This document shows positions 1 through 6,112 of a stretch of 6,811 nt of DNA, piece after piece (position 1 is the first letter of the stretch; every line of letters begins with the position of its first letter). Location of the stretch: positions 1-6,811 of the forward strand of contig JAISYY010000069.1 in the NCBI GenBank assembly GCA_031269635.1, in the 5' to 3' direction. The notes beneath the pieces are model-generated. The model had not been told where the DNA came from. It searched no databases and was given only the letters and a program-made list of their open reading frames with translations. The translations under genes were made by a program, and so were the position numbers. The stretch comes from Tannerella sp. (GTDB taxonomy: Bacteria; Bacteroidota; Bacteroidia; Bacteroidales; Tannerellaceae).

Positions 1-8
1 AACCACCC

Positions 9-16
9 TATCTTTG
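9..16 (+). promoter_or_regulatory. Bacteroidota-type -7 promoter element (TATCTTTG)
   Basis: TATCTTTG matches the TAnnTTTG -7 consensus of the Bacteroidota housekeeping sigma factor exactly. The following bases, C-C-GCAAA and then an A/T-rich run, are also common just after such promoters. The partner -33 TTTG would lie left of the window, so only half of the promoter can be checked. Transcription would begin near base 23, giving a leader of about 200 bases before the first convincing gene at 221. No comparable promoter was seen between the later genes, which fits a single transcript. Confidence 0.6.
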
Positions 17-42
17 CCGCAAAATTAATTAATATAATCAAT

Positions 43-126
43 ATGAATTTATACGGTTTTTATATGTATATATGTATGATGATATGTAACTGCCTGATCC
101 GGACAGCGAAAGATCCCCGTACATAG
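43..126 (+). CDS. Possible 27-residue Cys/Met-rich leader peptide
   Basis: This ATG-started frame ends at TAG and reads MNLYGFYMYICMMICNCLIR followed by TAKDPRT. It contains Cys at 11, 15 and 17 and Met at 1, 8, 12 and 13, giving the cluster CMMICNC. It starts about 20 bases after the predicted transcription start and ends 29 bases before the terminator hairpin, the position of a classic leader peptide. Codons 20-22 contain the strand that can pair with the terminator arm, so translation of this frame could influence which RNA structure forms. Upstream of the ATG there is an A/T-rich stretch and no Shine-Dalgarno, normal for Bacteroidota. Against it: the Met and Cys codons arise largely from a TATG/TATA-rich stretch at 61-87, and a 28-codon open frame is not rare in such DNA. 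It resembles no family I know. Short copper-responsive upstream ORFs with Cys motifs have been described in Bordetella and Rhodobacter, but no homology is claimed here. Confidence 0.35.
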   Translation: MNLYGFYMYICMMICNCLIRTAKDPRT

Positions 127-167
127 AAAAAAAAGACAAAAATAATAAGTGTACAAAAGGCTGTCCG
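100..167 (+). promoter_or_regulatory. Candidate antiterminator structure of a leader attenuator
   Basis: CGGACAGC at 100-107 is the perfect reverse complement of GCTGTCCG at 160-167. The second element overlaps the 5' arm of the terminator hairpin (155-165), so the two pairings exclude each other. Inside the long loop, GTACAT at 119-124 can pair with GTGTAC at 149-154 (five Watson-Crick pairs and one G-U). This inner stem is compatible with either fold. The pairing is seen directly in the sequence; that it acts as an antiterminator is inferred. The upstream strand lies within the possible leader ORF 43-126, so a ribosome could cover or expose it. I recognise no known riboswitch class here. 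Confidence 0.4.
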
Positions 168-189
168 AAAAAAAAAGACAGCCTTTTTT
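155..189 (+). terminator. Intrinsic terminator in the leader
   Basis: A perfect 11-bp hairpin is formed by AAAAGGCTGTC (155-165) and GACAGCCTTTT (177-187) with an 11-base A-rich loop, followed by a run of T ending at 189. No convincing gene ends just upstream, and a promoter element lies at 9-16. It therefore sits inside the leader of this transcription unit, 31 bases before the first gene, where an attenuator would sit. Alternatively it could end a small RNA made from 23-189. The A run before the arm also makes it weakly active on the opposite strand. The GTG at 149, which opens a longer version of the first reading frame, falls at the base of this hairpin and is not a plausible start. Confidence 0.75.
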
Positions 190-220
190 GTTTGAGTTTC
201 GTGATACAAGATTATACTTT

Positions 221-604
221 ATGAGGTTTTATGCGGCAATATTATTAGGGATAATGGTACTGAACATCGGTAAATACCAGATTCCATACATTCAATATAG
301 TTTATTCGAAAATTATATTGCCGGAAACCTCTGCGTCAACCGCTACGACGAAGACAACTGCTGCCACGGCAAATGCTTCCTCGAAAAACAAATCAACCGT
401 GTAAGCGAAACAGACGAACACAGTTCCGCTAATCCGGCAGAAAAAAAGTTGATTCAGGCCGGAACAGACGATTATATACCGAATAAGGACCTTCTACCGG
501 CGTCGATTCATTTTACTGCGCTGCCGTTATCCTGCCTTACGGATAACCATCTCCGGAAACTGAGCTTAGACGTCACAGTCCCACCACCCAAACGTTTCAT
601 ATAA
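221..604 (+). CDS. Small membrane-anchored Cys-rich protein (CX8CCHGKC motif)
   Basis: This is a protein of 127 residues from ATG 221. The frame stays open back to a GTG at 149, but that start lies in the terminator hairpin and would add a non-conserved N-terminus. Residues 4-17 form a short hydrophobic segment, so the protein is probably anchored in the inner membrane or exported, with the rest in the periplasm. The central motif LCVNRYDEDNCCHGKCFLEK (37-56) contains C38, C47, C48, H49 and C52. I recognise this as a widespread but uncharacterised Bacteroidota type in which a CVN(K/R)...CxGKCxL motif follows one N-terminal hydrophobic segment and the C-terminus is proline-rich, here PPPKRFI. 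The Cys/His cluster could bind a soft metal such as copper; this is inference. The gene is first in the unit, just after the leader, and 122 bases separate it from the next gene. That gap (605-726) shows no promoter or terminator I can support. Confidence 0.8.
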   Translation: MRFYAAILLGIMVLNIGKYQIPYIQYSLFENYIAGNLCVNRYDEDNCCHGKCFLEKQINRVSETDEHSSANPAEKKLIQAGTDDYIPNKDLLPASIHFTALPLSCLTDNHLRKLSLDVTVPPPKRFI

Positions 605-726
605 CAACCCGATTTGACAGGGTGATTCATCCCCCGTCCCTAAGCAGAAACTGCATCATAAAAGAATGTAGCAGCATACTGTTTTATCCTTACTCATTAC
701 AAAACAAACAATTAATTTTTAAGTTT

Positions 727-1602
727 ATGAAACGAATATATAACATTATCATATTGGCAACCATCCTGTTTGCCGCGTGCAACAAAGGCGACACGCCCAC
801 CGGCGAAATCCCCGATCCGGTTGAGGGATTAAGGAAAATACAGGATTTCCCAATCAACAACTATGCTGTTTCAGCCTGGAACGAAGCCGGCGAATGGTGC
901 CTGGGCTATACCAAAGTCTATTTCACCGTAAAGGACAAAGACGGCAATTTCATTGAAAACGCTACGTTGAGCGCCTTTCCCGAAATGGATATGGGCATGG
1001 GCATGAAACACAGCACGCCCCGCTCGGAAATCACCCGGGTGGAAGGCAAAGCGCTGTACGAGGCTTACTATGCCTTTCTGATGTACAGCGGTCAGGGCGA
1101 CGGCAAGTGGTATTACGATCTGGCGTTGACGGTCGGGAACTCAACCGGCAGTATCGACGATGAGGAAATCGACGTCCGGAACGTTTTCCGTCCCGACGGC
1201 AGGACAGAGCGGAAAATCATTCAATCGCTCGTCTCCATTGACGAAAGCGGAAAGCGTTACGTTGTAACCCTCGTCGAACCGTCGAAGCCGAAAGTGGGCA
1301 GCAACGACATCACGGCATACATCCACGAACGGAAAGATGCAAACACATACATTCCCGTTGAGGATTTCATCCTGAAACTCGACCCCCGTATGCCATCAAT
1401 GGAGAATCATTCCTCGCCCAACAATGTGGATTTGACATGGAACGCTACAAAGCAAATTTACAAAGGCAAAGTCAATTTCAGCATGACCGGCTACTGGAAA
1501 CTGAATCTGATTTTATTGAACGAAAAAGGAGATACGTTATACGGTAACCCTGTCAGCGACAGCGTGGAAGTCAGCAGTTTGTATTTTGAAGTAGAATTTT
1601 AA
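727..1602 (+). CDS. Lipoprotein with two Met/His-rich YtkA/FixH-like domains
   Basis: This is a 291-residue protein. The start at 727 places a lipoprotein signal at the N-terminus: KR, a hydrophobic core, and lipobox L-F-A-A-C with C18 as the lipidated residue. A frame extension to GTG 622 would add 35 residues before this signal and is unlikely. The mature protein seems to be two beta-sandwich domains. The first (about 45-150) carries MDMGMGMKHSTP at 87-98, with M87, M89, M91, M93 and H95. The second (about 175-291) carries MPSMENHSSPN at 222-232, then a WNAT...YKGKVNFSMTGYWKLNL pattern typical of YtkA/FixH-like domains. Such Met/His motifs are plausible Cu(I) sites. The gene ends three bases before the first TonB-dependent receptor, so the two are probably translated together. 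The lipoprotein may bind metal at the outer membrane for hand-over to or from the receptor. The fold is assigned by pattern only; metal binding and leaflet are inferred. Confidence 0.85.
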   Translation: MKRIYNIIILATILFAACNKGDTPTGEIPDPVEGLRKIQDFPINNYAVSAWNEAGEWCLGYTKVYFTVKDKDGNFIENATLSAFPEMDMGMGMKHSTPRSEITRVEGKALYEAYYAFLMYSGQGDGKWYYDLALTVGNSTGSIDDEEIDVRNVFRPDGRTERKIIQSLVSIDESGKRYVVTLVEPSKPKVGSNDITAYIHERKDANTYIPVEDFILKLDPRMPSMENHSSPNNVDLTWNATKQIYKGKVNFSMTGYWKLNLILLNEKGDTLYGNPVSDSVEVSSLYFEVEF

Positions 1603-1605
1603 GCG

Positions 1606-3609
1606 ATGAAGAATCTTTTGTTGACAGGATTAATAACAATAGCAGGACAGTATCCGGCACTGGCGCAACAGTCGCCGCCGGATACGGTTCCTCTTTCCGT
1701 GGACTTGCAGGAGATCGTCATTTCCGTGAAGACCGGCATCAATCCCGACCGGCAGGCAAAACCCTCCGCACCGGTCGAGGAATACCTGCAAACCTCCGAA
1801 AAGGTCGGCATGATCAAGCGCGGCAACTACGCCTGGGAGCCATCCATCAACAGCATGACCACCGAACGTATTTCCGTAACTATCGAAGGCATGAAAATTT
1901 TCCACGCCTGCACCGACCGCATGGACCCGGTAACGTCCTACGTCGAGACCGTCAACCTGAGCAAAGTGTCGCTCGGCAGCGGCTTTGAGGCCAATCCCAA
2001 CGCCTCGAACAACATCGGCGGCAGCCTCGACCTGCGGCTGAACAAAACCGGCTTTTGCAACGACGGCCTGGACTTAAACGCCCGTACCGGCTACGAAAGT
2101 AACGGCGGCCTGTGGGTTGGCGGCGCGGACGTATCGTATGCCGGTCCGCGTTTTTATATCAATTCGGGACTCTTCCGCCGCCACAGCGGAAATTACAGCG
2201 CAGGCGGAAAAGAGGAAATCCCCTTCTCGCAGTTTACCAAAAACAACTTTTTCACCAATCTCGGTTACGTCGTCGCCAACGGGAAAGCCATTGAAGGAAC
2301 GCTGATTTACGACCGCGCATCCGACGTGGGCTATCCCGCACTGGCCATGGACGTTGCTACGGCGGAAGGCTTGATTTCTTCGCTCTCCTGCACGGTAGAA
2401 AACCCGCTGCCGCTGTTCTACAAGTGGGAAAACAAAGTATATTACAACAACATCATCCACATTATGGATGATACAAAGCGCCCGGACGTTGTCATGCACA
2501 TGGACATGCCGGGCAAAAGCCGGACGTCCGGCGCATATTCGACATTGAACGGACAAAACGGCAAACACCGCTATTCGTTCAACTGGGACGTTTATTACAA
2601 CCAATCGTATGCCGAGATGACGATGTACTCCAACAACCCGGACGAAATACCGATGTTCATGCTCACCTGGCCGGACGTCCGGACGCTGAATACCGGCCTG
2701 TTCGCCGTGGATGAATACCGTTTCGACGACCGGCATTCCGTCCGCCTGTCGGCAAAAACTTCGTTCCAGCGCGACGGCCTGCAAAGCGATTTCGGCCTGA
2801 ACACCCTGCAGGCGTATTATCCCGGCATGGCACAGTACAAAAACCGGATTACCGGCAACATCGCCGGACGTTACCAATTCAAACGGAACGCCTGGGAAAC
2901 GACCGTGTGTGCGGGATACGGCACACGTGCGCCGTCGGTGTCGGAGGCTTACGGCTTCTATCTGTTCAACACGTTCGATGCTTACGATTACCTGGGCAAT
3001 CCGCATCTCAGGCAGGAATCGGCCGTGGAAACAAGCCTGTCGTCGGGCTGGAAAAAACTTCCGCTTGAAGTCCGGGCGGAAGCGTCGTATTTTTATTTCA
3101 CGAACTACATCATCGGAAGACCCCGTGCGGATTTATCGCACATGACACCCGGCGCTTCAGGGGTGAAAGTATATGAAAACTTTCCTCACGCCTCGATTCT
3201 GAACGCGAGTCTGCTGCTGAAGTACTGGTTTCTGGAATACTTTTCGTGGAACGGCAGAATCACGTATGCCCGCGGGCAGGACGACCGGAACGGCAACCTG
3301 CCGCTGATAGCGCCCGTAAGTTACGACGCCTCGCTGACCTTCCGCAACGGGAAGTTTTCCGCCGAAGCGGGTATTGCGGGCGCGGCCCGACAAAAGCATT
3401 TCAGTCCCGCATACGGCGAAGACGAAACGCGAAGTTACCGCATCGCCGGTCTGTCTGCCGGGTATGGCTTCAAGATAAACAGGGTCATTTTCAACCTGAA
3501 AGCAGGAGTGGAAAATCTGTTCGACACGTATTATTCCACTTATGCCAGCTGGCGAAACATCCCCCGCAAGGGACGGAATGTATTTATCAATTTAGGAATT
3601 AACTTTTAA
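1606..3609 (+). CDS. TonB-dependent outer-membrane receptor, OprC/NosA-like, probably copper
   Basis: The protein has 667 residues, a normal size for a TonB-dependent receptor. A signal peptide (1-20, ending ALA before QQSPP) is followed by a TonB-box-like segment (LQEIVISV, about 34-41), a plug to about residue 150 and a 22-strand-type barrel ending in the aromatic-rich strand VFINLGINF. The plug holds EGMKIFHACTDRMDPVTSYV with C102 and M106, a CxxxM motif. A later segment, DVVMHMDMPG, holds M297, H298, M299 and M301. The CxxxM plus HxM combination is the metal-binding signature described for the Pseudomonas copper receptor OprC and its NosA relatives, so copper import energised by TonB is the best reading. 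There is no N-terminal carboxypeptidase-like domain and no SusD partner. The gene starts three bases after the Met-rich lipoprotein and is followed after 20 bases by the HMA protein. Orthology to OprC is not shown here, only motif and family similarity. Confidence 0.9.
   Translation: MKNLLLTGLITIAGQYPALAQQSPPDTVPLSVDLQEIVISVKTGINPDRQAKPSAPVEEYLQTSEKVGMIKRGNYAWEPSINSMTTERISVTIEGMKIFHACTDRMDPVTSYVETVNLSKVSLGSGFEANPNASNNIGGSLDLRLNKTGFCNDGLDLNARTGYESNGGLWVGGADVSYAGPRFYINSGLFRRHSGNYSAGGKEEIPFSQFTKNNFFTNLGYVVANGKAIEGTLIYDRASDVGYPALAMDVATAEGLISSLSCTVENPLPLFYKWENKVYYNNIIHIMDDTKRPDVVMHMDMPGKSRTSGAYSTLNGQNGKHRYSFNWDVYYNQSYAEMTMYSNNPDEIPMFMLTWPDVRTLNTGLFAVDEYRFDDRHSVRLSAKTSFQRDGLQSDFGLNTLQAYYPGMAQYKNRITGNIAGRYQFKRNAWETTVCAGYGTRAPSVSEAYGFYLFNTFDAYDYLGNPHLRQESAVETSLSSGWKKLPLEVRAEASYFYFTNYIIGRPRADLSHMTPGASGVKVYENFPHASILNASLLLKYWFLEYFSWNGRITYARGQDDRNGNLPLIAPVSYDASLTFRNGKFSAEAGIAGAARQKHFSPAYGEDETRSYRIAGLSAGYGFKINRVIFNLKAGVENLFDTYYSTYASWRNIPRKGRNVFINLGINF
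2519..2682. repeat. Two copies of a perfect CCGGACGTCCGG palindrome
   Basis: GCCGGACGTCCGGC (2519-2532) is a perfect 14-bp palindrome, and its 12-bp core recurs as CCGGACGTCCGG at 2671-2682. Both lie inside the first receptor gene, in different reading frames and 151 bases apart. They could be restriction or binding sites, or chance in GC-rich coding DNA. No function is claimed. Confidence 0.4.
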
Positions 3610-3629
3610 TTTTAAAAAGAATATTTGAT

Positions 3630-3968
3630 ATGAAAGCAATCAGATTATTTTTGTTCCTCTTCATGGGATTTACACTGTGTTTAGTATCAGGCGCCCAGGA
3701 AAAAAAGGAAAAAGCGAAAAAGGAAAAAAACGAAAAGGTAACATTCACAGTCGATATGTACTGTGAAAACTGTAAAGCGAAAATCGAAAAGAATATTTCG
3801 TGGGAAAAAGGCGTCAAAGACTTAACGGTCAATCTGGAAAAGAAAACCGTTACGATTGTCTATAATCCGCAGAAAACGACGGAAAAAAAATTGAAAAAGG
3901 CGATTGAGAAACTGGGATATACGTGCGAACGGGAAGATAGCGCCCTCAATATTACGCCTCAACGTTAA
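3630..3968 (+). CDS. Secreted HMA-domain metallochaperone
   Basis: This is a 112-residue protein. A signal peptide (1-22, SGA before Q23) is followed by a Lys/Glu-rich linker (24-36) and one heavy-metal-associated domain (about 37-103). The metal site is MYCENC at 43-48 with C45 and C48, the MxCxxC loop that binds Cu(I) and related soft metals in CopZ/Atx1-type domains. The rest follows the ferredoxin-like HMA pattern, with GVKDLTVNLEKKTVTIVY and a late KAIEKLGYTCE helix. Classical copper chaperones are cytoplasmic; this one carries a signal peptide and should work in the periplasm, taking metal from a receptor or passing it on. Its stop codon is followed directly by the ATG of the second receptor, so the two are likely translationally coupled. 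Codon use is A-rich because of the lysines. Metal identity (Cu, Ag, Zn or Hg) cannot be fixed from the motif alone. Confidence 0.92.
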   Translation: MKAIRLFLFLFMGFTLCLVSGAQEKKEKAKKEKNEKVTFTVDMYCENCKAKIEKNISWEKGVKDLTVNLEKKTVTIVYNPQKTTEKKLKKAIEKLGYTCEREDSALNITPQR

Positions 3969-6101
3969 ATGTTTAGAGTCATGGCAAAAAGAATCAAATT
4001 ATTTCATTCAATAATCATTGTCCTGTTTTTATCGCTTGGGATACAGTCGTTAATTGCGCAAACTCAAACGGAACAGGCGCCGGATTCCATTCAGGAACGG
4101 CAATTACAGGATGCCGTTATTACGCATTACCGTCAGGGGACTATCCTCTCATCGTTTTCCCCGTTCAAGACGGAGACCATCACGACCACAGGACTGAAGA
4201 AAATGGCCTGCTGCAACCTCTCGGAAAGTTTTGAAAACAGCGCATCGGCTACCGTCGGCTTTACCGACGCCGTTTCAGGCGCAAAGCAGATACAGTTGCT
4301 CGGACTGTCGGGAATCTACACCCAGACCCTGGCCGAAAACATTCCGACCCTGCGCGGACTGGCATCTACCTACGGTTTGAGTTACACGCCGGCTTCGTGG
4401 CTCGAATCCATTCAGATTTCGAAAGGAACCTCTTCGGTCGTCAACGGCTACGAATCCATAACGGGACAGATGAATCTGGAATTTAAGAAGCCCAACTTTA
4501 CCGAACCGTTGTTCGTAAATCTTTATTTGGACGACGATTTACATTACGAAGGGAACGTTACCGCCGCCGTACAGGTCGCCGAAAACCTCTGGACAGGCTT
4601 GCTGCTGAGCGGTATGCTCGGCACGGCGGTACACGACGAAAACGGCGATAACTTCCTTGATATGCCGAAAATGAAATACGTGAACGCCTACAACCGATGG
4701 TTTTACCTGAACGGCGAAAAAGGCATACAGTCGCGCACCGGCATCCGGTTCCTCTACGAAGACCGCAAGGCCGGACAGGATTCGCTCTGCCACGTCAAGC
4801 ACAACATTCCGCTCGAAGGCGTCACGCTCTGGGAATCGTTTATCACCAACAAAAATTTTACGGCAGACAACAAAACCGGCTTTTCCGTTGGTGACCGCGA
4901 AGGGCAAAGCATAGGCATTATCAACAGTTTCACCCGCCACGAGCAAAACTCCACTTTCGGGGAAAAAACGTTCAATGGGATTCAAAATTCGTATTATTTA
5001 AATGTATTGTTTACTTCCTTTGTCAATAATACCGGTCACCGGTATACGGCCGGCGCAAGTTTCGCTTATGACAACTATGATACGGAGTTTGATGATACGC
5101 AATTATTAAATATAATTTCACCGGGTATTATACCGCCTCATACAGAACTTACGGCAATCAACCGCAGCGAAGCCATATCGGGCGCATTTGCCGAATACAC
5201 CAACACGAGCCTCGCGGGACTTACCGCCGTTGCGGGCTTGCGAACCGATTACAACAGCCGTTTCGGATGGCTGGTTACGCCGCGTTTGAATGTAAAATAC
5301 GACGTAAATGAATTTATTATTGTCCGTGCATCGGCAGGGCGTGGCTACCGTTCGCCGAACGCACTTGCCGAAAATATCGGGCTGATGGCTTCCTCGCGCG
5401 TTTTTGATATTTCAAACATCAATGATTTGGATATTGAAAAAGCATGGAATTTCGGCGGTAATCTCGCATTCAACATTTCAATATGGGAAAACCGCCAGGC
5501 CAAATTGAGCATCGACTATTTCCGTACAAGTTTTCAAAATCAAATCATCATTGACGCAGAGCGCAACCGCAACTCCGTGTTTTTCTACAACTCCGGCGGT
5601 TCGGCAAACTATGCCAACGCCTGGCAGGCCGACCTGTCGGCAACACTGTTCAAAGGCTTCGATTTGTTTGCCGCCTTCCGTTACAACAACAACCGGATTA
5701 CTTATACCGACGGTACGCAACAGGTAAAAACCGACAAACCGCTGGTTTCGGGTTACAGAGGATTGGTAAACCTGTCTTATGCCACGCCCCTGCGCCGCTG
5801 GGTATTCGACGTTACGGCGCAATTCAACGGACCCACGCGCCTGCCCGGTTTGAACGGCTATGATTCGGAAAAAATATACTCGCCGGCATTTCCGGTCTGT
5901 TTTGCGCAGGTTACGCGCAACAGCAAACGTTTCGACATCTACCTGGGCGCCGAAAACCTGCTCGGCTACAGGCAGAAAGACCCGATTCGCAAATGGGAAA
6001 ATCCTTTCGACCACGATTTCGACGCATCCATGGTCTGGGGACCCATCAATGACGTACGTATCTACGGCGGAATACGGTTACGGATAGGAAAACTATATTA
6101 A
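3969..6101 (+). CDS. TonB-dependent outer-membrane receptor with CC motif in the plug
   Basis: The protein has 710 residues from ATG 3969, or 706 from ATG 3981; both leave a good signal peptide (cleavage after LIA, residue 30) and the sequence does not decide between them. ATG 3969 follows the HMA stop codon with no gap. The plug (about 45-180) contains ACCNLSESFENSASATVGFT with C81 and C82, then AKQIQLLGLSGIYTQTLAEN and a GLASTYGLSYTP stretch. I associate this plug type with Bacteroidota receptors encoded beside HMA-domain proteins. The barrel shows RASAGRGYRSPNALAEN (about 450-465) and ends IRLRIGKLY. A predicted loop holds CHVKH at 274-278. The usual N-terminal carboxypeptidase-like domain is absent. 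The Cys pair and the linked HMA gene point to a soft-metal substrate, probably copper, but a metallophore or siderophore is possible. The part of the gene around 4980-5150 is notably AT-rich. Confidence 0.9.
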   Translation: MFRVMAKRIKLFHSIIIVLFLSLGIQSLIAQTQTEQAPDSIQERQLQDAVITHYRQGTILSSFSPFKTETITTTGLKKMACCNLSESFENSASATVGFTDAVSGAKQIQLLGLSGIYTQTLAENIPTLRGLASTYGLSYTPASWLESIQISKGTSSVVNGYESITGQMNLEFKKPNFTEPLFVNLYLDDDLHYEGNVTAAVQVAENLWTGLLLSGMLGTAVHDENGDNFLDMPKMKYVNAYNRWFYLNGEKGIQSRTGIRFLYEDRKAGQDSLCHVKHNIPLEGVTLWESFITNKNFTADNKTGFSVGDREGQSIGIINSFTRHEQNSTFGEKTFNGIQNSYYLNVLFTSFVNNTGHRYTAGASFAYDNYDTEFDDTQLLNIISPGIIPPHTELTAINRSEAISGAFAEYTNTSLAGLTAVAGLRTDYNSRFGWLVTPRLNVKYDVNEFIIVRASAGRGYRSPNALAENIGLMASSRVFDISNINDLDIEKAWNFGGNLAFNISIWENRQAKLSIDYFRTSFQNQIIIDAERNRNSVFFYNSGGSANYANAWQADLSATLFKGFDLFAAFRYNNNRITYTDGTQQVKTDKPLVSGYRGLVNLSYATPLRRWVFDVTAQFNGPTRLPGLNGYDSEKIYSPAFPVCFAQVTRNSKRFDIYLGAENLLGYRQKDPIRKWENPFDHDFDASMVWGPINDVRIYGGIRLRIGKLY

Positions 6102-6112
6102 AAATCAGGATT

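Noticed and set aside
20..27. Minus-strand -7 element (TAATTTTG read on the complement)
   Set aside because: No TTTG -33 partner lies at the required distance on that strand; the match probably comes from the TTTGC-C-GCAAA dyad of the plus-strand promoter.
149..220. Extension of the first gene to a GTG start at 149
   Set aside because: The added 24 codons run through the terminator hairpin and its T run, and the extra N-terminus precedes a good membrane segment beginning at the ATG 221.
191..220. TTTG at 191-194 with TATACTTT at 213-220 as a promoter for the first gene
   Set aside because: The -7 is degenerate at key positions and the start of transcription would fall inside the coding sequence.
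622..726. Extension of the Met-rich lipoprotein to a GTG start at 622
   Set aside because: It would bury the lipoprotein signal 35 residues inside the protein; the ATG at 727 gives a standard signal and lipobox.
605..726. Internal promoter or terminator in the largest gap
   Set aside because: TTTG at 613-616 has no TAnnTTTG at the right spacing, and the only hairpin (around 620-632) is short, contains a wobble pair and lacks a T run.
2074..3006. 310-codon open frame on the minus strand
   Set aside because: It lies entirely antisense to the first receptor, has no signal or family resemblance, and reflects codon bias of the real gene.
5478..6014. 178-codon open frame on the minus strand
   Set aside because: It is antisense to the second receptor, with no recognisable domain or start context.
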